Below are positions 17,471 through 28,038 of a stretch of 35,004 nt of DNA, piece by piece. Source of the stretch: an uncultured Oxalobacteraceae bacterium (GTDB lineage Bacteria > Pseudomonadota > Gammaproteobacteria > Burkholderiales > Burkholderiaceae_D); NCBI GenBank assembly GCA_903914535.1, contig CAIWPG010000051.1, forward strand, positions 1-35,004. The letters run 5' to 3'. The position numbers and the translations under genes were made by a program. The notes under the pieces were generated by a model. That model had not been told where the DNA came from. It searched no databases and was given only the letters and a program-made list of their open reading frames with translations. The stretch's first letter is position 1; the number at the start of each line of letters is the position of its first letter.

Positions 17471-19321
17471 ATGGTAACTAGCTTTGCTTTGCTGGATGAT
17501 GGTAATGCCAGTGCAGAATCTCCGCGTTCGCGTTTATATACCGGCTTGCAGCAGGTGCTGAGTTGTTCTGATGCCAGTCAGTTTGATTGCATGATGGAAC
17601 AAATGCAAGTTGCATTGCAGCAAGGTTTTTACGCTGTAAGTGTACTCACTTACGAGCTGGGTGTTGTATTGCAAGGTTTGCAGGCATCCACAACGCAAGC
17701 TTCTACAGTGCTGATTTACCGGTCATGTCAAAAAATGAGCCGGGAGCAGGTGGCTGACTGGTTACAAGAACAGGTAAGGGCAACAAATTGCGGTGTCAGC
17801 GCGGATGAAGCTGGCCCGGCCGGTATCGCTGCACAGACCGCCAGCGTTGATCAGTTGCAGTTTGATCAGGCAATAAATCAAATACGGGCCTATATTAAGG
17901 CAGGTGATGCCTATCAGGTCAATTACACTTACCGCATTCATATTGACGTGTATGGTTCCTTGCATGCGCTCTATCAGCAATTGCGTGAGCGCCAGCCTGT
18001 TCCCTTTGGCGCAATGATCGTATTACCGGACGCTTCTGCCATCTTATCCCTGTCACCTGAGTTATTTATCCGGCACGAACAAGGCCGGTTAACGGCGTGT
18101 CCTATGAAAGGCACTGCCGCAGCCAGTCAGGATGACACGATTAATGTACAACGTGCCGCTGCATTGGCAGCAGATCCAAAAAATCGTGCAGAAAATGTCA
18201 TGATTGTCGATTTACTGCGTAATGATCTGGGGCGAATTGCCTGTTCCGGTTCGGTGCAGGTTCCGGATCTGTTCAATGTACAGCGTTATTCCGGCGTATT
18301 GCAAATGACATCCAGGGTGACCGCGCAATTGCGTGAAGAGGTGACGCTATCCGAATTACTGCGTTCCCTGTATCCGTGTGGTTCGATTACCGGAGCACCC
18401 AAATTTCGTACTATGCAACTGATTTCTGAGCTGGAAACACAAGACCGTGGTGTTTATACCGGTGCCATAGGCTGGTTTGACCCGCCAGCCCTGCAAGTAC
18501 CTGCTGTTGTCAGTCTGCCGGATTTTTGTTTATCTGTGCCGATACGTACTCTGCATGTGCAAGCTCCCGGTGAAGCCGGGCTGCGGCGTGCGGTATTGGG
18601 GGTTGGTGCCGGTATTGTGTTTGACAGTGTAGCCGGTGAGGAATATCAGGAGTGTCAGTTAAAAGCACAATTTTTAACCGGATTAAAACCACAGTTCTCT
18701 TTGTTTGAGACGATGTATGCCAGCCGCGATGCCGGTTGCCGGCATCTGGAGCGGCATTTACAGCGTTTATCTGCCAGTGCAGCTTATTTTGGCGTGGTGC
18801 CGGATCTGGCTTCAATACGGCAGCAACTGGATCTGGTTTGTGCGGGACTTGCCGGTAATGAAGCTTATCGCATGAAGCTGAGTGTGGATGGCACAGGCCG
18901 GGTGCAGATTCAGCATGCCGTTCTGGCACCTCTTACATCATCAGTGTGTTTAATGGTTTCTCCTGTTGTCCGTCAGTCGGCCAGTTTATGGTTACGCCAT
19001 AAAACATCCGTGCGTCATATTTACGATCAGGCATGGCAAGAGGCGGAACGGCATGGCGCCTTCGATATGTTGTTTTTTAACGAGCATGAGGCATTAACAG
19101 AAGGTGGACGGTGTAATGTGTTGCTGAAGCTTGACGGCCGCTGGTACACCCCGCCCCTGATTGCAGGAGTGTTGCCTGGTGTTATGCGTTCGGTACTTAT
19201 GGCGGATACGCAGTGGGCCGTTACCGAGCGCAATTTATCCCGCTATGATTTACATAATGCTCAAGAATTAGCTGTGTGCAATGCCTTACGTGGCGTGTTG
19301 CCGGCAAAACTGCTTGATTAA
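17471..19321 (+). CDS. pabB: Bifunctional aminodeoxychorismate synthase component I / aminodeoxychorismate lyase (PabB-PabC fusion)
   Basis: Chorismate-binding domain (GDAYQVNYTYR, CPMKGTAAAS, NRAENVMIVDLLRNDLGRI, PCGSITGAPK) followed in frame by an aminotransferase class IV domain (FSLFETMYA, HLERHLQRL, EGGRCNVLL). The track starts at a TTG at 17462; ATG at 17471. Confidence 0.93.
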   Translation: MVTSFALLDDGNASAESPRSRLYTGLQQVLSCSDASQFDCMMEQMQVALQQGFYAVSVLTYELGVVLQGLQASTTQASTVLIYRSCQKMSREQVADWLQEQVRATNCGVSADEAGPAGIAAQTASVDQLQFDQAINQIRAYIKAGDAYQVNYTYRIHIDVYGSLHALYQQLRERQPVPFGAMIVLPDASAILSLSPELFIRHEQGRLTACPMKGTAAASQDDTINVQRAAALAADPKNRAENVMIVDLLRNDLGRIACSGSVQVPDLFNVQRYSGVLQMTSRVTAQLREEVTLSELLRSLYPCGSITGAPKFRTMQLISELETQDRGVYTGAIGWFDPPALQVPAVVSLPDFCLSVPIRTLHVQAPGEAGLRRAVLGVGAGIVFDSVAGEEYQECQLKAQFLTGLKPQFSLFETMYASRDAGCRHLERHLQRLSASAAYFGVVPDLASIRQQLDLVCAGLAGNEAYRMKLSVDGTGRVQIQHAVLAPLTSSVCLMVSPVVRQSASLWLRHKTSVRHIYDQAWQEAERHGAFDMLFFNEHEALTEGGRCNVLLKLDGRWYTPPLIAGVLPGVMRSVLMADTQWAVTERNLSRYDLHNAQELAVCNALRGVLPAKLLD

Positions 19322-19711
19322 TTTTTTTAAGTACGTAGATTTTCCTCTTTCTTTTTTGCTTTTCGTATTTTTGATGGAAATAGTTTATTTTTTTTATAAT
19401 TTCTATTAAAAATAGCATCATTTTCCGAATTAATGATGAAATCAGGGCAAATTTCTATTTTTAATCTGAAAGAAATGCTGTTTCTTTCGTCTTTTATCCA
19501 AAAAATAACCATAGTACAGCGAAATACTTGCTTTTTATCAATAATAAATTTTACATATTGATGCTGATATGTTACTTTTAAGTATGTCCGATTTTTCTTT
19601 GTTGCCTCAATTTGCAACAATTTTGTGGTTTATTTTGTTTCTGTTTTAGTAAAACTTTAATTTCTTTTAATAAAAAATGAATGGCCGTGAGGTCAGAAAG
19701 AAGAGGGTTTT

Positions 19712-20752
19712 GTGGATTTAACAGTTTCATTAATCGTGTTGATGTTTGCTGTAGCGGTCTCCGGCTCGTCTGGGTGGTGGCTGGGACGGCGTTATCAGCA
19801 ACAACACAAAAACCGGCATATTGATGATTTTATCTCCAGCCTTGACACGGTATCCGGCGAACTTCCTCCTATTTGGTCTGCGCAAATTGAATCATCACGG
19901 GTGCAGATGGAAAATTCAATTATCGCACTGACTGAACAATTTTCTTCCATTGTTCATAATCTTGATGCCGCTCTTGATAGTTCGGTTTCTTCTTCAGGGA
20001 AAATCGGCAATGATCCGTTTGACCTGAGCCGCACCAGGCTGGCACTGGTGGTAGAAAATCTTTCACTGGTATTCCAGGCGCAAAGTCAGGTACTGAATGA
20101 AGTACGTACCCTTATGGCCTACACCACGCAAATGGAAGAAATGGCCGAGGATGTTGCCCGTATTGCTAACCAAACTAATTTACTGGCTATTAATGCGGCG
20201 ATAGAAGCCGCCCGTGCAGGTGAATCCGGTCGTGGTTTTGCGGTGGTTGCCAGTGAAGTACGTAAGCTCTCGATGCAGTCTGCTGATACCGGACGCCGGA
20301 TTACCCAAAAAGTCCGTGAAATCAGCACGGCTATTACGATGGCTTGCAACATGACGGAAAAATCGGCAGTCAATGAAAAAAATGCGATGGCGGATTCCGA
20401 ATTAAAAATTCAGGGAGTTCTCGACGAATTGCATCAGATTTTTACAAAAAATAAACAGTCGACGACGGAATTGGAAGATGCTGCCTTTTCTATTAAGCAG
20501 CAGATTGCTGAGTCATTGGTGCAATTTCAATTTCAGGATCGTGTCGGGCAGACTCTGGAGCATGTGCGCAATAGTATTAATCAGTTTCCTGAGCATATTC
20601 AGGCATGTACCGGTAACGCCGACCTCCCTGTTATTGACAGTGAGGCATTAAAAAATTGCTTAATTCAGTCTTATACCATGCAAACCGAGCACGATACGCA
20701 TGGTACGGGTAAAACCGTTGACGTCGTTAAATCTGAAGTGACTTTTTTTTAA
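19712..20752 (+). CDS. Short methyl-accepting chemotaxis-type signalling protein (N-terminal TM anchor, no large sensor domain)
   Basis: 346 aa. One N-terminal TM segment, then MCP hairpin tip [41 protein letters not shown]. Confidence 0.87.
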   Translation: MDLTVSLIVLMFAVAVSGSSGWWLGRRYQQQHKNRHIDDFISSLDTVSGELPPIWSAQIESSRVQMENSIIALTEQFSSIVHNLDAALDSSVSSSGKIGNDPFDLSRTRLALVVENLSLVFQAQSQVLNEVRTLMAYTTQMEEMAEDVARIANQTNLLAINAAIEAARAGESGRGFAVVASEVRKLSMQSADTGRRITQKVREISTAITMACNMTEKSAVNEKNAMADSELKIQGVLDELHQIFTKNKQSTTELEDAAFSIKQQIAESLVQFQFQDRVGQTLEHVRNSINQFPEHIQACTGNADLPVIDSEALKNCLIQSYTMQTEHDTHGTGKTVDVVKSEVTFF

Positions 20753-20781
20753 AAAATTTTACTTACCGTGCGGGGGAATAA

Positions 20782-21150
20782 ATGAGTAAAACTATTTTGG
20801 TGGTGGATGATTCTGCTTCAGTACGTCAGGTAGTGAACATTGCGCTGAAAGGAGCCGGGTATACGGTGCTTGAGGCGGTAGACGGACGGGATGCATTAAG
20901 GCAGCTGAACGGGCAAAAAATTCACTTGATGATTTCTGATGTGAACATGCCCAATATGGATGGAATTACGCTGGTACAGGAAACGAAAAAACTGGCGGCG
21001 TACCGTTTTACTCCCATCATTATGCTGACTACGGAATCGCAGGAAAATAAAAAATTGCAGGGGCAGGCCGCAGGTGCTAAGGCATGGGTGGTTAAGCCAT
21101 TTCAACCCGCACAAATGCTGGCTGCCGTCTCTAAATTGATTTTGCCGTAG
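20782..21150 (+). CDS. cheY: CheY-like single-domain response regulator
   Basis: ILVVDDSASVRQ, ISDVNMPNMDGITL, MLTTES, WVVKPF. Confidence 0.93.
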   Translation: MSKTILVVDDSASVRQVVNIALKGAGYTVLEAVDGRDALRQLNGQKIHLMISDVNMPNMDGITLVQETKKLAAYRFTPIIMLTTESQENKKLQGQAAGAKAWVVKPFQPAQMLAAVSKLILP

Positions 21151-21159
21151 GAGATATCT

Positions 21160-21474
21160 ATGCCCGCATACGATATTGTCGGAGAGCTGACCATTTATAC
21201 TGCCGCAACCGAAAAAGAACGGTTGCTGGCGTATTTTCAAGCGCAGTTAAGCGATAGCGGGCCTATGGAGATTAATCTGGCTCAGGTCAGTGAGTTGGAT
21301 TGTGCCGGGTTACAGCTCTTAATTATGGCTAAAAGGAAGGCAGAAACACAAAATAAAAGCATGCAATTGGTCAATCATAGTAAAGCGGTATTGGACGTGC
21401 TTGAAATGACAAGGCTGGTTAATTTTTTTGGCGATCCGGTTGTGTTGACCCGACATGAAGAGAGTAAAGCATGA
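21160..21474 (+). CDS. STAS-domain protein
   Basis: 104 aa. EINLAQVSELDCAGLQLLIMAKRKAE...MQLVNHSKAVLDVLEMTRLVNFFG. 4-nt overlap with cheA. Confidence 0.87.
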   Translation: MPAYDIVGELTIYTAATEKERLLAYFQAQLSDSGPMEINLAQVSELDCAGLQLLIMAKRKAETQNKSMQLVNHSKAVLDVLEMTRLVNFFGDPVVLTRHEESKA

Positions 21475-23708
21475 GTCTGGATGAAGAAATGGCAGGCGCA
21501 CTGGCGACTTTTTTTACGGAAAGCAGGGAGCTATTGCAAGACATGGAGGATGGTTTGTTGGGGCTGGAAAAGAACGACGACCAGGCAGAAACCATCAATG
21601 CCATTTTTCGTGCAGCGCATACCATTAAAGGGTCAGCAGGCTTGTTTGGTATGAATCATATTGTCCGGTTTACTCATGTGCTGGAAAGTGTGCTGGATTT
21701 ATTGCGGAATGGCGAAATCCCGGTCAATTCTGAGTTGATTTCTGCATTATTTCCCTGCCGTGATCATATTTCTGCTCTGATCGATGCCGTGGCAGCGGGT
21801 CACAGTGAAGAAAATGAACAGCAGCGTGGCATCGGTGACCGGCTAATGGCACGTCTGCAGGTATTTTTGCAGCAGGCAGACATAATTTCTGATAACGATG
21901 TCGCCACTCCGGTGGAAACGGCAGGTAACTGGGTAACCGGGCCGCTGGACGAAACGCAATCCAGTGGCCCGCGTGTGCTGGATGCGGGGAACTGGCATTT
22001 ATCATTACGGTTTGGTTCTGAGTGTTTTAAAAATGGCATGGACCCGCTGTCCTTTATTCATTACCTTAGCAAGATGGGGGAAATAACCCATCTTGAAACG
22101 GTCATCGATTTCTTACCCGGGCTTGCTGATGCCGATGCTGAAAGTTGTTTTTTAGGGTTTGAAATTAATATAAAAACAGAAGCAGATAAGGCTGCTCTGG
22201 ATAATATATTTGAATTTGTCCGGGAAGACAGCGTCATCGTTATTTTTCCACTGCCCGGAAAATTTGATGAGTTGATGAATACGATCAAATCTTTACCTAT
22301 GGATGAAGAACGGATCGGTGAAATTTTAGTAAAAAGCGGTACGATCACACAGCGTGAATTGCAGGAAGGCCTGACTTTGCAGGATGTCGGCCATGATCCG
22401 GCGGAACGGCAAACTCCCATTGGCCAGATTTTGGTGGGAGAGAAAATGCTCCCGGTTCCGCTGTTGAATGCTGCACTGGAAAAGCAGCAGCAGGGAAAAG
22501 ATTTCCGGGCACAGGAAAAGCAAAGTATCCGGGTAGATGCCGACCGGCTGGACCGGTTGATTGACCTGGTTGGTGAGCTTGTGATTGCCGGAGCCGGAGC
22601 CAATTTGCAGTCATCCCGTTTTAAGGATGCCGCCTTGTCTGAATCCACCAGCGAAGTTATGCGCCTGGTAGAAGAAGTGAGGGACAGCTCATTACAGCTG
22701 CGCATGGTAGCGATAGGCAATACCTTTAACCGGTTTCAGCGGGTAGTGCGGGATGTCAGTCTGGAACTGGGCAAGGATATCAGCCTGGTTATTACCGGGG
22801 GTGAAACAGAGGTCGATAAATCAGTCATAGAAAAAATAGGCGACCCGTTAATGCATCTGGTGCGGAATGCTATGGATCACGGTATTGAAGCTGCCAGTGT
22901 ACGTATTGCAAAAGGCAAGCCAGCCAGAGGAGTGCTGAGTTTAAATGCCTATCATGAGTCCGGCATTATTGTGATTGAAGTGAGCGACGATGGCGGCGGT
23001 TTAAACCGGGAACGGATACTGGCTAAGGCGATTGAAAAGGGCTTGATCCAGTCTGGCGATATATTGAGCGACCAGGAAGTGTATGCATTGATATTCGAGC
23101 CAGGGTTTTCCACTGCTGATGAGGTATCTAATCTGTCCGGACGTGGTGTCGGAATGGATGTAGTCAAGCGTAATGTGGTAGGGCTGCGCGGAACAATAGA
23201 TATACAAAGTCAGCCTGGTTCAGGCAGCAAAATCCGGATTCGTCTGCCGCTGACACTGGCGATTATTGATGGGTTTCTGGTCGAAGTCGGTGAGTCATCT
23301 TTCGTCATTCCCTTAGTTCATGTGATTGAATGTGTCGAGATGCCGCGTAAAAATATCTCCGTCCCTGAACATACTGGTGCCGATTTTATGGATTTGCGTG
23401 GTGAGGTATTGCCGTTTATACGGTTACGTAAATTATTTGATGTTGCCGGGCCTAAAGTCAGACGTGAAAATGTGGTGGTAGTCGGGTGTAATGGCGTAAA
23501 AGCAGGTCTGGTTGTCGACCGGTTGCTGGGTGAATTTCAAACGGTAATTAAGCCGCTGGGTGCTTTATTCAATCATGTGCAGGGCATTGGCGGCTCTACA
23601 ATTTTGGGAAGTGGTGAGGTAGCTCTTATTCTGGGGGTACCCGCATTAATACAACATTACGGGCATTACAGTAATGAGCAATTGTACAAAAAAGGGCAAC
23701 TGGCTTAG
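21471..23708 (+). CDS. cheA: Chemotaxis histidine kinase CheA
   Basis: P1 Hpt (FRAAHTIKGSAGLFG), dimerisation and HATPase boxes (HLVRNAMDHGIE, GRGVGMDVVKRNV), C-terminal CheW-like domain. Confidence 0.96.
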   Translation: MSLDEEMAGALATFFTESRELLQDMEDGLLGLEKNDDQAETINAIFRAAHTIKGSAGLFGMNHIVRFTHVLESVLDLLRNGEIPVNSELISALFPCRDHISALIDAVAAGHSEENEQQRGIGDRLMARLQVFLQQADIISDNDVATPVETAGNWVTGPLDETQSSGPRVLDAGNWHLSLRFGSECFKNGMDPLSFIHYLSKMGEITHLETVIDFLPGLADADAESCFLGFEINIKTEADKAALDNIFEFVREDSVIVIFPLPGKFDELMNTIKSLPMDEERIGEILVKSGTITQRELQEGLTLQDVGHDPAERQTPIGQILVGEKMLPVPLLNAALEKQQQGKDFRAQEKQSIRVDADRLDRLIDLVGELVIAGAGANLQSSRFKDAALSESTSEVMRLVEEVRDSSLQLRMVAIGNTFNRFQRVVRDVSLELGKDISLVITGGETEVDKSVIEKIGDPLMHLVRNAMDHGIEAASVRIAKGKPARGVLSLNAYHESGIIVIEVSDDGGGLNRERILAKAIEKGLIQSGDILSDQEVYALIFEPGFSTADEVSNLSGRGVGMDVVKRNVVGLRGTIDIQSQPGSGSKIRIRLPLTLAIIDGFLVEVGESSFVIPLVHVIECVEMPRKNISVPEHTGADFMDLRGEVLPFIRLRKLFDVAGPKVRRENVVVVGCNGVKAGLVVDRLLGEFQTVIKPLGALFNHVQGIGGSTILGSGEVALILGVPALIQHYGHYSNEQLYKKGQLA

Positions 23709-23778
23709 TTAGTCTGGCCAGTCTGAGATCACCGGCTACTAAATTACTATCTCGATAAAATCAACAAAGGGTACCACT

Positions 23779-26091
23779 ATGCTGAATAACTTAACGATAA
23801 AGAACCGTATCACCGGAATCATCTTGTTGCTGGCAGTGATTTTGCTGGTTGCAGGATTAAGCGGGTTAAGTGGTATGCAAAGGAGTACCCAAAGTTTTGA
23901 TGCCATTTATGGCGGCAGAATGGTGCCGTTAGCACAGTTAAAAACAATTTCCGATCTGGTGTCGGTTAACATCGTTACTACCGCAAATAAAGTCAGGAAT
24001 GGCACCATGTCCTGGTCGGAGGGCAGCGCTAATGTCGACGTGGCAAGCAAAAAAATGGATGCTGCATGGCAGAAGTTTTTGTCGTCGGGTGTGAGCGATG
24101 AGGATAAGAAAAATGCGGAAGAAATTCATCCGATGATCGATAAAGTGCTTGCCAGTGCCGGTGTATTGCAAGATATTTTAAAATCGAAGGACGATAAACA
24201 AATAGCGAATTATGTGACCAGTGAGCTTTATCCGGTGACTGATCCCTTATTTGCAAAAATCGATGTGCTGACTTCATCGGTGCAGGCCGGTGCAGCAGGA
24301 AAATACACAGCAACCATGGCAGATTATCAACAGCAGAGATTCTTTATCCTGATGCTTGTTGTTATCGGCATTCTGGCCGCATTGGCCATGGGCTACAGTC
24401 TGATTGCCCTTGTGCTTAGACCCATGTCGATACTGCAAGGATATTTGCAGCAAATATTGAATGGTAATCTGAATAACACCATTGTGGCTGACCGGAACGA
24501 TGAAGCCGGAAAAATGATGAAATCGCTGGAGCTGATGCAAAATAAATTACGTTCGGATGCGCAGGAAGCAAAGCGTATCCTGGATGAAAACAGTCGCATA
24601 CATGTTGCGTTGGATAACGTAGGTGCCAATGTGATGGTTGCCGATAACGACAGAAACATTGTGTATGTTAATAAATCGGTGCAGGCGATGTTGCGTCGTG
24701 CTGAAGCTGATATTCGTCTGAAATTGCCTAATTTCAATGCTAATCAGTTAATCAACAGTAATATTGATCAATTTCATGCCAATCCCAGCCATCAGCGCAA
24801 TTTATTAGCTACATTTACCACTAACTTTAAAGCAGAAATTAAATTGGGGCCGCGTGTCTTTGGTTTGTCGGCGAATCCGATTATTAATACGGCAGGTGAC
24901 CGGCTTGGCAGTGTGGTGGAGTGGAATGACCGGACTGAAGAAGCAGCAACAGAAGCAGAAATGGCGGGTATTGTCGCAGCCGCAGTGCGGGGTGACTTTA
25001 CCTTGCGTGCCAGCGAAACGGATAAAACCGGTTTCTTTAAAAACCTGAGCGTTGATATTAATCGCTTGATGAATACCAGTGAAGTGGGTCTGAATGAAGT
25101 ATTACGTGTATTGGATGCACTGGCACATGGTGATTTAACACAAACTATTGTTAAACAGTATGACGGTACGTTTGGCCTGTTGAAAAATGCCTGTAACGGC
25201 AGCATGGAAAAATTAGCGTATACCATGACGGAAGTTATTACTGCGACCGATGCTTTATCCAACGCGGCCGAACAGGTGAGCGCGACTTCCCAGGCTTTAT
25301 CGCAAGCAGCCAGTGAACAGGCTGCCAGCGTAGAGCAAACCAGCTCCAGCATAGAGCAAATGGCAGCCGGAATCAGCCAGAATGCAGAAAATGCCAAAGT
25401 AACGGATGGTATGGCCGGTAAAGCCGCCAAAGAAGCACAGGAAGGTGGTATCGCGGTAAAACAAACCGTGAATGCGATGAAAGAAATTGCAACAAAAATT
25501 GGCATTATTGATGATATTGCTTATCAGACGAATATGCTGGCGCTGAATGCCGCGATTGAAGCTGCCCGTGCCGGTGAGCATGGTAAAGGCTTTGCCGTAG
25601 TGGCAGCGGAGGTACGTAAGCTGGCAGAGCGCAGTCAGGTAGCGGCTAAGGAAATCGGTGATCTGGCCAGTGGCAGTGTCAAAACGGCGGAACGTGCCGG
25701 TGAACTGATTGATGAAATCGTACCGGGAATTGGTAAAACATCGGACCTGGTACAAGAAATTGCGGCTGCTTCGCAAGAGCAATCGGCCGGGGTAGGCCAA
25801 ATTAATACGGCGATGGGGCAGATGAATCAGATCACCCAACAAAATGCGTCTTCAAGTGAAGAGCTGGCAGCAACCGCAGAAGAAATGACCGGGCAGGCCG
25901 AGCAGTTACTTGAATTGGTGCGGTTTTTTCAGATTCCCGGTGACTTGCAGTCAGGGCGCGGAATTCCGTCTGAGCATAAAAAAACGGTACGCAGCAGTAA
26001 AAACGGACTTTCTTCATTTAATAAGCGTGCCGGTGCCGGTAATGGCGCAGGAAAATTCAGTTTTGACGAAGCAAAATTTGAACGATTTTAG
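23779..26091 (+). CDS. Methyl-accepting chemotaxis protein (4HB-like sensor, HAMP, PAS, signalling domain)
   Basis: 770 aa. Two TM segments, HAMP, PAS-like [31 protein letters not shown] tip [43 protein letters not shown]. Confidence 0.95.
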   Translation: MLNNLTIKNRITGIILLLAVILLVAGLSGLSGMQRSTQSFDAIYGGRMVPLAQLKTISDLVSVNIVTTANKVRNGTMSWSEGSANVDVASKKMDAAWQKFLSSGVSDEDKKNAEEIHPMIDKVLASAGVLQDILKSKDDKQIANYVTSELYPVTDPLFAKIDVLTSSVQAGAAGKYTATMADYQQQRFFILMLVVIGILAALAMGYSLIALVLRPMSILQGYLQQILNGNLNNTIVADRNDEAGKMMKSLELMQNKLRSDAQEAKRILDENSRIHVALDNVGANVMVADNDRNIVYVNKSVQAMLRRAEADIRLKLPNFNANQLINSNIDQFHANPSHQRNLLATFTTNFKAEIKLGPRVFGLSANPIINTAGDRLGSVVEWNDRTEEAATEAEMAGIVAAAVRGDFTLRASETDKTGFFKNLSVDINRLMNTSEVGLNEVLRVLDALAHGDLTQTIVKQYDGTFGLLKNACNGSMEKLAYTMTEVITATDALSNAAEQVSATSQALSQAASEQAASVEQTSSSIEQMAAGISQNAENAKVTDGMAGKAAKEAQEGGIAVKQTVNAMKEIATKIGIIDDIAYQTNMLALNAAIEAARAGEHGKGFAVVAAEVRKLAERSQVAAKEIGDLASGSVKTAERAGELIDEIVPGIGKTSDLVQEIAAASQEQSAGVGQINTAMGQMNQITQQNASSSEELAATAEEMTGQAEQLLELVRFFQIPGDLQSGRGIPSEHKKTVRSSKNGLSSFNKRAGAGNGAGKFSFDEAKFERF

Positions 26092-26099
26092 GGAACGAT

Positions 26100-26657
26100 A
26101 TGCATGCCATGACTGTTCCTGTGACAGCGAGATTTGCTGAGGAAGAACGCAGCGATAAAATAGGGCAATACCTGACTTTTATGCTCGGCGGGGAGGTATA
26201 TGGTTTGGCCATTTTAGCCATTAAGGAAATCATTCAATACGGTGCGATGACAATGGTGCCGATGATGCCCGATTTTATTCGCGGAGTTATTAATTTGCGG
26301 GGGCGGGTGGTGCCGGTGGTGGATCTTTGCGCAAGGCTCGGACGTGGCAGTATTCAGGTTGCACGCCGCACCAGTATTATCATTGTTGAAGTGGGTGATG
26401 GTGTCAGTGATAAGCAGACAGAAATTGGCATGATGGTGGATGCGGTGAATGAAGTGGTCGATATTTCCGAGCCGGATATTGAACCAGCCCCGCTGTTTGG
26501 CGCACATATCAGGACTGAATTTATTCAGTCCATGGCCAGACATCGGGGGCAGTTTATGATTGTACTTAACCTGGAACGTGTTTTATCTATGGACGAGTTA
26601 TCGGCAGTTGGGCATCCTGGCAGAGAACAGGGCAAAATCGGTGAAACGCGTGCCTGA
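26100..26657 (+). CDS. cheW: Chemotaxis coupling protein CheW
   Basis: LTFMLGGEVYGLAILAIKEIIQ...MPDFIRGVINLRGRVVPVVDLCARLG. Confidence 0.95.
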   Translation: MHAMTVPVTARFAEEERSDKIGQYLTFMLGGEVYGLAILAIKEIIQYGAMTMVPMMPDFIRGVINLRGRVVPVVDLCARLGRGSIQVARRTSIIIVEVGDGVSDKQTEIGMMVDAVNEVVDISEPDIEPAPLFGAHIRTEFIQSMARHRGQFMIVLNLERVLSMDELSAVGHPGREQGKIGETRA

Positions 26658-27504
26658 TACCCGTCGGTCAGAATCTGGTTCGGCCGGCTTTGTAACGCAA
26701 GCCGTTTTGGGCGCCGGTGAATTTGCCTGGATTTGCCAGTTTTTGTATCAGCGCACCGGTATTTTGCTTGTCGACGGAAAACAGGCTCTGGTAACAGGGC
26801 GTTTGGATAAGCGGCTCAGAAAATATGGTTTGAGCAGTTATGGTACTTATTTTGAACGGCTTGGTTTACCGGGGAACGAGCAGGAAATCCAGACCGTGAT
26901 TGATTTACTGACGACCAATGAAACGTATTTTTTCAGGGAGCCGGCTCACTTTGATTTTATTCAGCAGCACGTGTTACGGTCCTGGTCTCCCACCCGTCGT
27001 ATGCGGGTATGGAGTGCTGCCAGTTCCAGCGGTGAAGAGGCGTATTCGGTTGCGATGCTGCTGGCAGAACATTGCCCGTCAAAACAATGGGAAATAGTGG
27101 GAACCGATATTTCTACCCGCGTGATAGAAAAAGCCAGATATGGTTTATATCCGCTTATGGCAGCAGAAAAAATACCGAAGACTTTTTTAAAGAAATATTG
27201 CCTGAAAGGACGCGAAGAATATCAGGATTTTTTTCTGATCAATAGTGAGTTGCGTTCCAGAGTACATTTTCACGTACTAAATTTATTGGAGATGTGGCCC
27301 GCAGATATTGGAAATTTTGATATTATATTTTTACGCAATGTGATGATTTATTTCGATGTACCGACCAAGCAACGGCTGCTTAAGCGTCTCGCGGAGCGCC
27401 TGCTGCCCGGTGGTTATTTTGTGGTCAGTCACTCGGAAAGCCTGAATGGTCTGTCAACTGAGTTAAGCCTGGTCCGGTCCTCAGTTTATTGCAAGCCGCT
27501 ATAA
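26641..27504 (+). CDS. cheR: Chemotaxis protein methyltransferase CheR
   Basis: NETYFFREPAHFDFI, RVWSAASSSGEEAYSVAMLL, DIIFLRNVMIYFD, GGYFVVSHSESL. The track starts at 26560; GTG at 26641 is the likelier start. Confidence 0.93.
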   Translation: MKRVPDTRRSESGSAGFVTQAVLGAGEFAWICQFLYQRTGILLVDGKQALVTGRLDKRLRKYGLSSYGTYFERLGLPGNEQEIQTVIDLLTTNETYFFREPAHFDFIQQHVLRSWSPTRRMRVWSAASSSGEEAYSVAMLLAEHCPSKQWEIVGTDISTRVIEKARYGLYPLMAAEKIPKTFLKKYCLKGREEYQDFFLINSELRSRVHFHVLNLLEMWPADIGNFDIIFLRNVMIYFDVPTKQRLLKRLAERLLPGGYFVVSHSESLNGLSTELSLVRSSVYCKPL

Positions 27505-27522
27505 CGCCCTCATAAGGTTCGC

Positions 27523-28014
27523 ATGATTTCCGATAATTATGAAAAAGATATTTTTTTGCAGCCGGGAGAGTTGCATTTCGGCCAGCACGATACGCGGATA
27601 CGCACGTTGCTCGGCTCCTGCATTGCGATCACTTTATGGCATCCCGCTAAAAGAATTGGCGGCATGTGCCACTACATGTTACCGGAAAAACTAAGCAATA
27701 ATACATCCGCACTGGATGGCCGCTACGCTAAAGATGTTTTGCAATTGTTTATGAAAGAGCTGGAAAAAAACGGTACATTTCCTTATCAATATGAAGTAAA
27801 AATTATTGGGGGTGGCAGCCAGTTTCCCTCGCAGGGCGAGTCAGGTGTGCCTGACCGGAATATTGATATTGGCCGTCAATTACTGGCTAAATATGGGTTC
27901 AGTATAAAAGTGGAGCATCTTGGCGGACAGGGGCATCGCAGTGTTATTTTTGATGTGTCAAACGGGGATGTATGGATTAAGCATGTTGAGGAAAGACTGG
28001 ATATCTCTTACTAG
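27523..28014 (+). CDS. cheD: Chemoreceptor glutamine deamidase CheD
   Basis: LLGSCIAITLWHPAKRIGGMCHYMLP; KIIGGGSQF; GGQGHRSVIFDVSNGDVW. Confidence 0.93.
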   Translation: MISDNYEKDIFLQPGELHFGQHDTRIRTLLGSCIAITLWHPAKRIGGMCHYMLPEKLSNNTSALDGRYAKDVLQLFMKELEKNGTFPYQYEVKIIGGGSQFPSQGESGVPDRNIDIGRQLLAKYGFSIKVEHLGGQGHRSVIFDVSNGDVWIKHVEERLDISY

Positions 28015-28038
28015 TTTAAGTTAAGTATCAGGAATCAA

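Noticed and set aside
19327-19620. 97-aa minus ORF in the AT-rich intergenic region
   Set aside because: Starts at tandem TTG codons, no good SD, K/N/I-rich as expected from AT-rich DNA, no recognisable motif.
22061-22720. 219-aa antisense ORF within cheA
   Set aside because: Shadow ORF opposite confirmed cheA coding sequence.
24792-25505. 237-aa antisense ORF within the MCP gene
   Set aside because: Mirror of a strongly conserved MCP coding region; S/A-rich composition typical of antisense frames.
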